The position numbers were made by a program, and so were the translations under genes. Positions 42,962-52,470 of a stretch of 64,000 bases of DNA are shown piece by piece. The notes under the pieces were generated by a model that was not told the DNA's origin, did no database searches, and saw nothing but the letters and a program-made list of their open reading frames with translations. The DNA comes from Prosthecobacter sp. Lineage in GTDB: Bacteria > Verrucomicrobiota > Verrucomicrobiia > Verrucomicrobiales > Verrucomicrobiaceae. Within the stretch, counting starts at the first letter, position 1. Each line of letters opens with the position of its first letter. The stretch spans positions 39,401 to 103,400 of the forward strand of contig NZ_JACSRD010000124.1 of the NCBI RefSeq assembly GCF_014879935.1. The letters are read 5' to 3'.

Positions 42962-43756
42962 TCAAGTCTTCGGCTTGATCTCCAAACCGCTCAGCCATGG
43001 CGCGGTGATGGGTGGGGGCATGCCGCCGAAGGGTTGATAACCCGGGAGCTGGATGACGCTCATGCTGTGCGGCTGGCTGGCGATGAAGAACAAAGTGTCG
43101 CCGCAGTCGGTGGTGGTGATCATTTTGGCTTTGTGCTCCTCCGTGGGCTGCACGGGACGCAGTTTGACCAGCGGGGTGAGTGCCTCACCGGGAGCGTATT
43201 CGGAGAGGATGACGCCGTGGGCATTCAACTGCATGCGGGCGGTGAAGAGCAGGCCATGCACGGCCCACTTGCTGGCGGTGTAAGGCACGCCGGCATACGA
43301 ATCGTAGCCGTGACCCGCGGTGGAGGAGACCACGACGATGCGACCGCCGCCATTCGCGGCCATGGGCTTCGCGACGGCCTGGATCACGTTGACCACGCCG
43401 AGGACGTTGATGTCCATGACCTTGCGCCAGCTTTCCTCGCTGGCAATGCGGGCGGGATCGGCGTGCGCCATGAAACGGTCGGGCGTGTTGATGCCGGCCG
43501 TGTGGATGAGCGCATCGGGCACGCCTTGTTTGAGCACTTCATCGAGCGCGGTGGCCACGCTGGCGGTGTCGGCCACGTCGCAGACGATGGGGATGATGTT
43601 TTTCGAGAGCGCGGCGGTTTCTTGGAGCGATTCCAGCGTGCGGCCGAAGATGAAGGTCTTCGCACCAGCGTCTGCGAAGCGCTTGGCTGCTGCCTGTCCC
43701 ATGCCACCGCCACCGCCGGTGACGATCACGATTTTGTCTGTCCAAGTTGGATCCAT
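42962..43756 (-). CDS. Short-chain dehydrogenase/reductase
   Basis: 264 residues. Rossmann TGGGGGMG at residues 13-20, CDVADTAS after the third strand, HTAGIN, catalytic SST...YTASK, all in order for a classical NAD(P)-dependent SDR. The C-terminus is unusual: rather than a standard substrate loop it ends PGYQPFGGMPPPITAPWLSGLEIKPKT. Substrate not predictable. Its promoter-like boxes lie very close to the start. Confidence 0.92.
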   Translation of the reverse strand: MDPTWTDKIVIVTGGGGGMGQAAAKRFADAGAKTFIFGRTLESLQETAALSKNIIPIVCDVADTASVATALDEVLKQGVPDALIHTAGINTPDRFMAHADPARIASEESWRKVMDINVLGVVNVIQAVAKPMAANGGGRIVVVSSTAGHGYDSYAGVPYTASKWAVHGLLFTARMQLNAHGVILSEYAPGEALTPLVKLRPVQPTEEHKAKMITTTDCGDTLFFIASQPHSMSVIQLPGYQPFGGMPPPITAPWLSGLEIKPKT

Positions 43757-43791
43757 GATGCGACGCTAGCCCGTGCCCGGTCATCGTCCAG
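43757..43791 (-). promoter_or_regulatory. Promoter of the SDR gene, probably leaderless
   Basis: On the minus strand CTGGAC (43786-43791), 17-nt spacer, TAGCGT (43763-43768), then 6 nt to the ATG at 43756. The -35 box is weak. Confidence 0.4.
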
Positions 43792-43802
43792 CATGGAGAG
43801 GA

Positions 43803-44216
43803 TCATTCCGCGTCTTCGCCCGTGAGCTGGTGCTCCAGCCGGTCGCATTCAGCGGCCAAATGGCGTGCGTAAAGTTGAAACTCATGCGCACTGAGTCCGG
43901 CCTTGGAAACATGGCAGTTGCCGGTCAATCGGGCGGCCTCATCCAGCATCAGCCCACAGAGCGAAAGTCGCCGATTTCGATGCGCGGCAGCGAGGGCAGG
44001 CTGGTCACGAAAGGGCGATCCTGGCGGAAGATCGCTCGTGTTTCTGAGGATGATCCCAGTCAGCAGCCAGTGGTCGCCGCCATCCGTCACACTGAGCCGA
44101 TGGGATCTTCCATCGGCAAAACGGACACGCAGGGAGCGTGCTGAGATCACCTGCACATCTTGAGCACGGGTGAGCAAGCGCTGCCAGTCGTTGGATGCGG
44201 ACGCGGTACTACTCAT
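43803..44216 (-). CDS. Small last gene of the SNF2/PLD operon, unknown function
   Basis: 137 residues from ATG 44216, which overlaps the helicase stop by 8 nt. Sequence: an N-terminal helix, beta-rich VQVISARSLRVRFADGRSHRLSVTDGGDHWLLTGII, then helices LAAAHRNRRLSLCGLMLDEAARL and FQLYARHLAAECDRLEHQL. No known domain recognised. Tight coupling makes it a component of the same system, perhaps an accessory or specificity subunit. Confidence 0.75.
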   Translation of the reverse strand: MSSTASASNDWQRLLTRAQDVQVISARSLRVRFADGRSHRLSVTDGGDHWLLTGIILRNTSDLPPGSPFRDQPALAAAHRNRRLSLCGLMLDEAARLTGNCHVSKAGLSAHEFQLYARHLAAECDRLEHQLTGEDAE

Positions 44217-47200
44217 GTTTGAGATCTTGGTGGAAGACGCGCAATCTCTGGTCCAGTTCGAGCAACAGGCGCTCGACGTGATCCGCCTGCGTGGCGACAC
44301 GGAGGATCATCTGGCGAACGCGCTCGAGGTCGTGGGCTCCATCCTTCCCCAGCAATGCCTCATCTTCGGCCGTGAGGTCGTAGCTGTGGTCATCACGCCC
44401 GGTGAGCACGGCACCAAGGCGCAGACCACAGAGTCCGTGGCGCAAAAGAGCCTCATCCAGCTCGTGTTCATCACAAACCCGGCCCACCGGGCTGATGCAG
44501 CGGATGAGCGGATGTTCTTCAAACGAATGCAGCCAAAGGCCAAAAGGCTGTTGCCGCCTTGATCCATCAGCTTGCGGCAGGAAAATGGTGCCGAAGAGCC
44601 GATGCTTGCCTGCTTCTCCGGGCTCGATGGCTTCCATTTGAAGATCCAGCGCCATGTCCAGACGCCAGCGCAAATCTTGAAAGCGCCGGCTCATCTGCAC
44701 TGCCTGCTCAGGACTGCGGGCCAAGGTGCGGACGGGGCCTTGAAGATCGCCCGGCTGCACATCAAACGCGGTCTGCAGCTCCGTTGTGACGGCGGGCACA
44801 GGATGGTGATGGCGGAGTATCTCCTCGCTGACTTTGAGGCGGCTTTCCTCACTCTGCGGTGCTTGCAGGCCCTCGTGCATGAGTTCGAGGAAGGTGTTCA
44901 TGCGCTGGAGCAAGCGGCGCACTTGGAGCACCTCGATGGTGTCCTCCAGATGCGGGTAGTGGACCTGGAGCCTGGCAACTTCAGGCGCACTTTGGAGTGT
45001 GAGCAGTCGCCGCTCCGTCTGACTGCGCACCCGGTCGATGCGCCCCGTGCGCTGCTCGGTGCCCGAGGAAGTCCAGGAGATGCCGTAGTGATGAATGCGC
45101 GAACAGAAGGTGTGCAGGTCCTCACCTTCCTGGAGGACGTCCGTGGTCACGAGCACGAGAGGGTAACCAGGCATCCGAAATTGGGACACTAGACGCTGGC
45201 TTTTCGCCTTGCCCGCCATCCCTCCGACTGGCTGCTGATTCCCGAGCAGGCGGGCAAGCTCTCGCCGCGCTTCAGCGAGGTTCATGTCCTCCCGTTTCGG
45301 CAGATTGACATCGAGGATGAGATCAAAGTGCGCCGCGATGTCCGCCAGCTCGTCGAAGGCCGCCCATGCACGTTCTTGACGCGGGGTCAGTCGCTGCTGC
45401 TCGATCAAATCGAGGAAGCGACTCTCCAGCCCCTGCTCTTCATCCGCATCTTCTCGCGCACCTGCATCCAAAGTGCCCAGCTGCCTCACCGCGATGGCGT
45501 GAAGATCAATCCCGGCATGGCCGAGGCGCAACGCGGACTCCAGCAGGGCGGCCCGCAGTGCCTCCGTGCGGAAGCGCTCCTGCGGCCCGGCTTTGCGGTC
45601 AGACTCAGGCCAGAGCGCCGTGCGAAGTGCCGCTCGTGACGGTCGGCGCAGCTCGCTGAACAGCGTGGACCGGTTCAGCAGTCGCGCATCATCAGGCGGG
45701 ATCTCCGGCGCCCGTGTGACGGCGTGCGGCTTCATGCCGGCGAACAATTCATGAAGAATGATGCGCGCCTCTTCCGACTCAGGTCCATCCACCAGCGTCA
45801 ATCGATCCAAAGCTACGGCCTGGAGTGCCTCAAAGACCATCTGCCGTGGCAGTTTCCGGGCTTTGGTGTCCAACCTCAGACGTGCGTCCCCCACAAGTTC
45901 GGCCGAAAGTTCCGACTCGGGCTTGCCCAGGCGTTCCGCGAGAGTGGCGAGTGTGGTCTCCGCTTCACAGCCCAGCAGGGCTGCGACGTGATTATGCTCG
46001 AAAAAGGTTCCCTGGCGCAGGCGGCGTTGCAGCGCCGCGCCACTGAGAACTCCGCGCGGCCCCTCGCCGCGATAGAACCAGGCGAAAAAGGTTTCCGCGC
46101 TGGATTTATCGTCCTCTTCGTTCGGCAGAATCCCGCCCGCTTGCTCGCGATGTTCGGCCCGTTCACGCCGGTATCTGTGGAAGAGGCTTTCCACCCTGGA
46201 AAGCACCTGTGGCACGCCTTGAAACTCAGATCTGAGCCGCTGCTCCAGCCAGTCGTCATAGGTTTCCTCCAGCTTCAGTTTCAGCTCACGCACGCTGGCC
46301 ACTCGGCGGACAAAGACGAGCGCTTTCTCCCCGGTGTTCCAGTTTTGCTTCAGACCGTCGCGCAACGCGTCCATCTTTGGATGCGGCAGCTCTTCGTTGA
46401 ACTGCGCACGGTAGGAACGGGCCAGCGAGTTGATGCTGCCAACGTCCACACCCTGGCGTTCGGAAAGGCTTTCCGTCTGCTCGATGCCGTCAAAACGACT
46501 TTCATCCGGGCCGTTCTCGTCGGCTGTTCCAGGTTCAATTTTCCCTCTTGAAGCGAGTGTTTCATGAAAGCTTTCAAACGAGGCCAGCATGCCCATCTGA
46601 AAGGAGGCTCCGAACTGCGGGACTCCGATGATTTCCGCCACCTTTTTCTGCACCAGGGCCAGAACGAGACGCTCACGTGTGCCCGTGACGCGGACGGGCT
46701 CATCGTGCTCCATCACCCCGCCACGCCGCCACTCCCGGCGATAGAGATTTTTCGTGAACCGCCTGCCATCCAGCTCCAGTGCCGTGACACGGCGGATGAG
46801 GAAGCGCCGGGCGATGTCCTTCTTTGCCTCGTCATCCAGAGCTGGATCGCGAAGCTGGGGAAAATGCCCGCCGCGGCCCAACACCTGAAGCTGGTTCCAG
46901 AGCTGCATGTAACTCTCCTCCACTGGCGTGGCAGAGAGCATCAGCACATGTGCGGCGCGGCTGCCATAGCCGGGGAAGGCATCCCTTGGTGGGGAATCCA
47001 ACGCATGACCGAGCGCGGCGGCGAGCACGCGGTTCCTTGCAGCGCTGTGCGTGCGCAGGCCATGCTTCAGGTTATGCGCCTCATCCACGATCACGAGATC
47101 GAAAACGGGCAGCGCACAACACACACAACGGGCAAAGGCCTCCTTGAAGACCGAGCTGTCCTGAATGCGCAAGTCCAGCGCCGCCGCGTCCAGCCAGGGG

Positions 47201-47739
47201 AGATGAGCGCGCAGTTCATCACGCATTTTCCGTGCTGCCTTGCCGCCGCAGGAATCGTCACCGCGCAACTCGCCCAGACCGAGACTGAAACTCGTCATGC
47301 GGACAAAAAACACGCCATGCGAATGCAGGCTCGTCTGCTGCACCAGATCCAGCAGGCTGTGGCACTGGACCAGTGGCATCGCGGGGCGTCCATCCGCCGC
47401 CTTCACCCGCAGATCGGCAAAGCGGACACTGTGCCGCACGAGGTTCCGCAGATCCTTCTCCCACTTCCGCTGGATGTTTTCACGGGGAGCGATCACCAGC
47501 ACGCGCCGACGGGGATGGTGGTGCTGCATCAGTGCGAGCACGGCCAGCGCCACATAGGTCTTCCCCATGCCCACTTCATCCGCCAGATAGGCGCAACGGT
47601 GCTCCGCCAGACGGTTGTGCAGCGCCACCGCTCCTTCGAGCTGCTGCCGTGCCCGCGCTGGCGAGTCCATGCGCGCATCCAGATCCAGCAGGGCTTCCGC
47701 TGCCTCCATCGTCAGGCGCGACAAGGTCACGCCTTTCAT
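44209..47739 (-). CDS. SNF2-family (SF2) helicase of a four-gene operon
   Basis: 1176 residues. Walker A ADEVGMGKT (Lys60), motif II VDEAHNLK (219-222), motif III LSATPVEESY, and C-terminal lobe with VTTDVLQEGEDLHTF and GTEQRTGRIDRVRSQ (motif VI) define a SNF2/HepA-like ATPase. The two lobes are separated by several hundred extra residues rich in Arg/Leu/Glu, and more sequence follows the second lobe. Start codon overlaps the PLD gene stop (ATGA). DNA translocation or remodelling alongside the PLD nuclease is the probable role. RapA-like transcription recycling is an alternative, but the operon context argues for defence. Confidence 0.88.
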   Translation of the reverse strand: MKGVTLSRLTMEAAEALLDLDARMDSPARARQQLEGAVALHNRLAEHRCAYLADEVGMGKTYVALAVLALMQHHHPRRRVLVIAPRENIQRKWEKDLRNLVRHSVRFADLRVKAADGRPAMPLVQCHSLLDLVQQTSLHSHGVFFVRMTSFSLGLGELRGDDSCGGKAARKMRDELRAHLPWLDAAALDLRIQDSSVFKEAFARCVCCALPVFDLVIVDEAHNLKHGLRTHSAARNRVLAAALGHALDSPPRDAFPGYGSRAAHVLMLSATPVEESYMQLWNQLQVLGRGGHFPQLRDPALDDEAKKDIARRFLIRRVTALELDGRRFTKNLYRREWRRGGVMEHDEPVRVTGTRERLVLALVQKKVAEIIGVPQFGASFQMGMLASFESFHETLASRGKIEPGTADENGPDESRFDGIEQTESLSERQGVDVGSINSLARSYRAQFNEELPHPKMDALRDGLKQNWNTGEKALVFVRRVASVRELKLKLEETYDDWLEQRLRSEFQGVPQVLSRVESLFHRYRRERAEHREQAGGILPNEEDDKSSAETFFAWFYRGEGPRGVLSGAALQRRLRQGTFFEHNHVAALLGCEAETTLATLAERLGKPESELSAELVGDARLRLDTKARKLPRQMVFEALQAVALDRLTLVDGPESEEARIILHELFAGMKPHAVTRAPEIPPDDARLLNRSTLFSELRRPSRAALRTALWPESDRKAGPQERFRTEALRAALLESALRLGHAGIDLHAIAVRQLGTLDAGAREDADEEQGLESRFLDLIEQQRLTPRQERAWAAFDELADIAAHFDLILDVNLPKREDMNLAEARRELARLLGNQQPVGGMAGKAKSQRLVSQFRMPGYPLVLVTTDVLQEGEDLHTFCSRIHHYGISWTSSGTEQRTGRIDRVRSQTERRLLTLQSAPEVARLQVHYPHLEDTIEVLQVRRLLQRMNTFLELMHEGLQAPQSEESRLKVSEEILRHHHPVPAVTTELQTAFDVQPGDLQGPVRTLARSPEQAVQMSRRFQDLRWRLDMALDLQMEAIEPGEAGKHRLFGTIFLPQADGSRRQQPFGLWLHSFEEHPLIRCISPVGRVCDEHELDEALLRHGLCGLRLGAVLTGRDDHSYDLTAEDEALLGKDGAHDLERVRQMILRVATQADHVERLLLELDQRLRVFHQDLKHE

Positions 47740-49850
47740 GATGCAGTCACCTCCCCCGCACGTTTGAGGAAGCCCTTTTCGAACCAGTCGAGAAACGCCG
47801 CTGACTCGCCCTGGGACAAGATTTTCCCCCTCAATTTGTCAGCGAGGGCTTCCACCCGCAGCGTGATGGCCTCAGCGTGTGGTCGCTGATCCCGCCAGAG
47901 ATCGACGTGCCTTGTTCTCAGATGCTTCAGGCTCTGCCGCGCACTCAGCGCGATGACGTAGCGATCCACCACATCCTGCAGGGGATCCTCCGGCTGCTCC
48001 AGGCGGTCCAGCAGCCGGTGCAGCGAATCATGTTTTCTCCCGAACAATCGCGCCACCGCCAGACTTGGGCGGTTTTCCTCCATCGCCTTTCCCACGCTCT
48101 GCTCCAGATGATGGAAGGCGTGGAAGAAACCCGCGACACGATCAAACAAAGACTCCGCGCCCTTCGGCAAGGACGCATTCGCAGGCAGGGTCTCGCCATC
48201 CGCTGAGGTCGCGAGGATGAGATCACGCAGCCGTGACTCCAGCCAGCGGTTCCGCTGGTCCGCCGTCAGAAGCGCCCAGTAGCGCAGGATGTCCGCCGCG
48301 TTCAGCCGTTCCAGTTGCGAGGGCTTGTGCGTCTGCACCGCGTCCTCCATGACGAGAAACACCGTGCCACGCCCGGCGTCGTCATGAACAGTGAAAAGGG
48401 ATGTCGAATGCAGATGTGCGGCGATTTTTTCCGCCAGCTCAGACGCCAGCGTCAGCCATCCCCGCGGTCTGAGAGCGGGCACGGCTCCGAGTGCCACGCC
48501 TGACACGGAGAGCACCAAACCCGCCGGCGGGTCATCGCCTTCCCAGCGTGCGGAAGCTTTCTGAGTCGCCCAATCATACCGCAGACTGAAAGCGGCCAGC
48601 GCGGATTCGTCCAACGCAGTCTCCAATGGATCGGTGATTGTCGTGGCATCCGCGTCAGGACGCTTCGAGTCCACTTGGAGAAGAAAATCCGGCCTGCGTG
48701 TGCAAGGCCGCTCAACGATGAAAAGGCACTCCATGTTCCCGCCCTTCTGCCATGCTGCCCGGGTTAGGTTGGCGGAACCGAGCACCCAGATCTCACGCAT
48801 CGGCCGCGCACGGAAAAAGCGATACAGCTTGGCATGGACCCCGCGCGCCGCGGCCTGCGCCCTGTTTCCGGCTCGTGTCACTTCGCCAGGCAGGGAGGAC
48901 CAGGAGGTGTTTTCGAGCCCGCGAATGGCGTCGTGCAGACTGCGTGAAACTTTTGGGGTTCCCGCGTCATCTTTTGGCATGAAAACCCGTGTCTCAGGCG
49001 GACACATGGCCTCGATGATGGCATCCAGAGGCGCGGCGCTGTCATCATGACTGAAGAAGGGAGAAATAACCTCCAGGTTCATGCCGCGCAGCACTTGCGA
49101 AAACTCGTCGATGAAGGTGTCCAGCAGCGCGGCGCCGGGTTGTTTCCACAAGAAACGCGCATGCAGTGTGTCGCTGCTCTGGCGCAGGAAGTCCGCCCCC
49201 ATCTCCTGCTCCAGAAAGCGCACAATCTCCCCCGCCGCCTCACCTTCAAATCGCTGAGTGAAACGCACCCCGGGCTGAGCCGGTGGCGCTGCCGGACTCT
49301 GCGGTGCCAGCCATTTGAGAAACGCGACAAGGTCCTCTTTGAACGCGCATCTGTCCCCCGACCGCAGCACCTCCAGGTGCGCGCATTCCACGTTCTGCCA
49401 CCAGCCGGACTCCGTCAGATTGGCGGAGAGACAGGCCACGATCAGCTCACGCGGCGGGTCTGCATCCGCAGCCTGTGCTTCATCACGCTCAGCCTCGACC
49501 AGAAGACAGACCATCTTCGGATGAAAGCATGCCCCCATGCGCACGGGATGCCTTGCAAAGTCCAGCCGGGCCGGGCCAAAGCGTGCCGCACATTCCAGCG
49601 CCTGCGGATCATAATACACTGCCGCCCGGGTGCTCAGGCTGTGCAGCGCCTGCTCCATTTGCACCGTGCGCAGCACAGGCAGGTGACTGACTTCTTCATC
49701 AAAGAAGAGGCGCAGCACCTCCTGCTCGAAAAAGCCCGGATCAAAGCTGAACGTGGTGAACAGGGCCGTCACCAGCCGTCTGCCCTGCATGGCACGTTGC
49801 AGCTCCTCGGAGAGCACATGCTGCGGAATGCTTTGAGTGGACTGGCTCAT
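47736..49850 (-). CDS. Phospholipase D-like nuclease with two HxK motifs
   Basis: 704 residues. First half-site FHPKMVCLL (H110, K112) with LSANLT downstream; second half-site VHAKLYRFF (H339, K341) with WVLGSANLT (358-363). This two-HKD layout matches PLD/tyrosyl-DNA-phosphodiesterase-type enzymes and restriction-type PLD nucleases. The C-terminal 300 residues are helical and unassigned. It overlaps the helicase start by 4 nt and lies 6 nt after the upstream gene. Much longer than the roughly 250-aa DrmC of DISARM. Probable DNA-cutting component of the operon. Confidence 0.85.
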   Translation of the reverse strand: MSQSTQSIPQHVLSEELQRAMQGRRLVTALFTTFSFDPGFFEQEVLRLFFDEEVSHLPVLRTVQMEQALHSLSTRAAVYYDPQALECAARFGPARLDFARHPVRMGACFHPKMVCLLVEAERDEAQAADADPPRELIVACLSANLTESGWWQNVECAHLEVLRSGDRCAFKEDLVAFLKWLAPQSPAAPPAQPGVRFTQRFEGEAAGEIVRFLEQEMGADFLRQSSDTLHARFLWKQPGAALLDTFIDEFSQVLRGMNLEVISPFFSHDDSAAPLDAIIEAMCPPETRVFMPKDDAGTPKVSRSLHDAIRGLENTSWSSLPGEVTRAGNRAQAAARGVHAKLYRFFRARPMREIWVLGSANLTRAAWQKGGNMECLFIVERPCTRRPDFLLQVDSKRPDADATTITDPLETALDESALAAFSLRYDWATQKASARWEGDDPPAGLVLSVSGVALGAVPALRPRGWLTLASELAEKIAAHLHSTSLFTVHDDAGRGTVFLVMEDAVQTHKPSQLERLNAADILRYWALLTADQRNRWLESRLRDLILATSADGETLPANASLPKGAESLFDRVAGFFHAFHHLEQSVGKAMEENRPSLAVARLFGRKHDSLHRLLDRLEQPEDPLQDVVDRYVIALSARQSLKHLRTRHVDLWRDQRPHAEAITLRVEALADKLRGKILSQGESAAFLDWFEKGFLKRAGEVTAS

Positions 49851-49856
49851 CGGGTT

Positions 49857-51077
49857 TCAATCCTCCTTCAGCGCCGCAGCCACCACGGCCAGCGAGTCCA
49901 GGAAATAACTGTGCGTCCACAACTCGGACAGACGCGCCCGACTCACCAGTGCCGCCGGCTTTTCCTGCGCATGAACTCGCAGCGCACCAGCCTCCATGGT
50001 GATCCAGGCGCTGCCACCGCGTTGCTTCATCACGTCCGAACACAGGCCGGTCACCTCAAGCACCAGTTGGCGATAATCCGCCGCCTTCATTGCCTCCGCC
50101 ATTCGCAGCCAGCCATCCGATGTGCCGTTTTTGAAGTAACCGCGCAGCTTGGCAAAGGCATCCACCTCCAGTTTCGCAAACGCCGTGCCCCATTCCTGCC
50201 TCAGATCCTTCTCAACTGCGGCCAGCTTTTGACCATCACGCCCCAGCAGCCACGAAAACAGCCACACCGCAGGTGCCAGCACGGTTTCCGCCACCCGGAC
50301 ACGTTCCAGATTCTCCGCCAGCGTGCTGCTATGACCCGCCGCGCGATCACGCCACTCACGCAGCAGGGGAGGCGAAAGTTCGGGGCGACTCACGCGCAGC
50401 ACCTCCGGCATGGTCAGAACCGCCAGACGCTGATCTGCCGACTGCTCGAGCAGGTGCCGAGTGTAGAAAGACCTTTCCAGCTTCGAAAAGTGTGGCTTCA
50501 GCACCTCAAGCGCGATCACATCCACCAGCGGCTCCTTCTCCAAAGACACCCGGCAGAGCGGCTGAGCGAGCTTTGCAGCCAGTGGTTTCAACCTCGGCCA
50601 GCACACGGATTCAAGCATCTTCCAGGCATCGGGCGTCGGACACACCGCCTTCGTTTCGACAAGGCCGGACTTTTCTGAAGGCATCGAATACAGCCCCCAC
50701 AGTCCATATGTCTTCTGATTGCTCAAAATCTGATGTTCGCGTGCTGCTGAGATGCGCACATTGCCTTTCTCCGCCTCCATGCGCACTCGCTCGATGCCGC
50801 GCAGGGCGGCCTCCTTTCGAAAATGAAACGCCCGGCTGTAGGCCGCCCACTGCTCCCAGCGCAGGAAGATCGTCACAGCAGACTCCTCCCGGCCTTCCAG
50901 GTGCTGGGCGAAAGCATAGCCAATCATCGTCGCCGTGAAATCCCGCACCGCAGTTGTCACCGTCGAGAGATTAGGCACCACCTCACGCCCGAGCAGAGTC
51001 CACACTGCCTGCACTCCCAGCGGATCACGCGAACCCTTGATGCGAGCATTTGGATCGAGTTGTGTCAGGAAGGGCAT
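49857..51077 (-). CDS. First gene of the SNF2/PLD operon, unknown function
   Basis: About 406 residues from ATG 51077; a GTG at 51125 would add 16 residues. N-terminus MPFLTQLDPNARIKGSRDPLG, then GREVVPNLSTVTTAVRDFTATMIGYAF, later ILSNQKTYGLWGLYSMPSEKSGL and a C-terminal helical part. No recognised catalytic motif or HTH. The three downstream genes follow at spacings of 6 nt or with overlaps, so this is an obligate partner. Its 'xxGSRDPLGxQxxW' opening suggests a conserved family that I cannot name. Confidence 0.78.
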   Translation of the reverse strand: MPFLTQLDPNARIKGSRDPLGVQAVWTLLGREVVPNLSTVTTAVRDFTATMIGYAFAQHLEGREESAVTIFLRWEQWAAYSRAFHFRKEAALRGIERVRMEAEKGNVRISAAREHQILSNQKTYGLWGLYSMPSEKSGLVETKAVCPTPDAWKMLESVCWPRLKPLAAKLAQPLCRVSLEKEPLVDVIALEVLKPHFSKLERSFYTRHLLEQSADQRLAVLTMPEVLRVSRPELSPPLLREWRDRAAGHSSTLAENLERVRVAETVLAPAVWLFSWLLGRDGQKLAAVEKDLRQEWGTAFAKLEVDAFAKLRGYFKNGTSDGWLRMAEAMKAADYRQLVLEVTGLCSDVMKQRGGSAWITMEAGALRVHAQEKPAALVSRARLSELWTHSYFLDSLAVVAAALKED

Positions 51078-51223
51078 TAGTCCGAGACTGGTTGTATTGG
51101 GCGGCCCGGGAATGCTAAAGAGCACATTTGGGGCGTCCAGCGGTGGCGATTGGCAAAAATCGCGGCGTGGACCGCCAAAGCGTCCAAGATGACTAGCTTC
51201 GATACGCCATGTTGTGCGTAAAC

Positions 51224-52465
51224 ATGAGCAAATCAGTCACCATCCTCGGCGCGGGCGTCATCGGCCTCAGCACGGCGCTTTACTGCGCCCGCCGCGGCAT
51301 GCGGGTGACGATCATCGATCAAAAACCGCGTCAGCGCGATGGGTGCTCGTTTGGGAATGCGGGGATGATCGTGCCGAGTCACTTCATCCCACTCGCGGCG
51401 CCGGGAATGGTCGCTTTGGGCCTGAAATGGATGTGGAACCCGGAATCGCCGTTTTACATCAAGCCACGGCTGGATGCCGATTTGATGAGCTGGGGCCTGC
51501 ATTTCTGGAAAGCGGCCACGAAGGCCCGTGTCGAGGCCGCCGCGCCTGTTTTGCGCGATTTGAGCCTGCTGAGCCGCGAGTGCTTTGAGACGCTGGGACT
51601 CGATTTCGGCCTCGTGAAGCGTGGTTTGCTCATGCTGTGCAAAAAACAGCAGACGCTCGATGAGGAAGCGCACATGGCGGAGAAGGCGAACGCGCTCGGC
51701 ATCCCCGCCGAGGTCCTGGATGCGAAGGCGACCGCCGCGCTCGATCCGGCGGTGACAATGGACATCTGCGGCAGCGTGTTTTTTCCAAAGGACTGCCATC
51801 TCGCACCGGGCAGTTTTATTTCTGCGGTGGAGGCGGAGCTCGTGCGACTCGGTGTGACGTTTCTGTGGGAGACGGAGGTGAGTGGCTTTAAAACAGAAAG
51901 CGGAGCACTGCGGGCGCTGAAAACCTCACGCGGTGAAATCGAAAGTGATGAGGTGGTGCTGAGTGGTGGCGTGTGGTCGGCGCAGCTCGCGAAGGAGCTC
52001 GATTTGAAGCTGCCGATGCAGGCGGGCAAAGGCTACAGCCTGACGCTGGCGAATCCGACGCAACTTCCCGAGCTGTGCAGCATCTGCACGGAGGCGCGGC
52101 TCGCGGTGACGCCGATGGATGGCGCGTTGCGTGTCGGCGGCACGATGGAGATGGCGGGCATCGACGAATCCATCACGCAGCGCCGTGTGCGCGGCATCAC
52201 GCGGGCCTTTCCGCAGTATTTCCCGGCCTTTGAAGAAGCGGATTTTGCCGAAGTGAAGCCGTGGAGCGGTCTGCGACCCGTTTCACCCGATGGCATGCCC
52301 TACATCGGCCGAACGAAGCGTTGGAAAAACCTCACCGTGGCCACTGGTCATGCGATGATGGGCCTGAGTCTCGCGCCCGCGACGGGCAGGATCGTCTCTG
52401 AGTTGCTCGCGGATGAAAAATCGAGTGTGAAGCTCGATTTGATGTCACCGGACCGGTTTGCGTGA
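51224..52465 (+). CDS. DadA-like FAD-dependent amino-acid dehydrogenase
   Basis: 413 residues from ATG 51224 (MSKSVTILGAGVIGLSTALYCARRG), with dinucleotide-binding GAGVIG. DGCSFGNAGMIVPSHFIPLAAPGM and the C-terminal WSGLRPVSPDGMPYIG ... ATGHAMMGLSLAPATG are typical of the DadA/D-amino-acid dehydrogenase family (including D-hydroxyproline dehydrogenases). Oxidises a D- or secondary amino acid to the imino acid, passing electrons to the quinone pool or O2. The Ldh2 and MFS genes within 2 kb suggest a small amino-acid uptake and oxidation set, though strands differ. Confidence 0.88.
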   Translation: MSKSVTILGAGVIGLSTALYCARRGMRVTIIDQKPRQRDGCSFGNAGMIVPSHFIPLAAPGMVALGLKWMWNPESPFYIKPRLDADLMSWGLHFWKAATKARVEAAAPVLRDLSLLSRECFETLGLDFGLVKRGLLMLCKKQQTLDEEAHMAEKANALGIPAEVLDAKATAALDPAVTMDICGSVFFPKDCHLAPGSFISAVEAELVRLGVTFLWETEVSGFKTESGALRALKTSRGEIESDEVVLSGGVWSAQLAKELDLKLPMQAGKGYSLTLANPTQLPELCSICTEARLAVTPMDGALRVGGTMEMAGIDESITQRRVRGITRAFPQYFPAFEEADFAEVKPWSGLRPVSPDGMPYIGRTKRWKNLTVATGHAMMGLSLAPATGRIVSELLADEKSSVKLDLMSPDRFA

Positions 52466-52470
52466 TCCGG

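Noticed and set aside
46564..47889. Plus-strand open frame opposite the SNF2 helicase
   Set aside because: The minus strand has all helicase motifs; the plus frame has none and crosses a gene boundary.
43803..51077. DISARM or Dpd system
   Set aside because: Helicase plus PLD is shared, but no DrmA/DrmB, methyltransferase or deazapurine genes are present and the PLD protein is far longer than DrmC.
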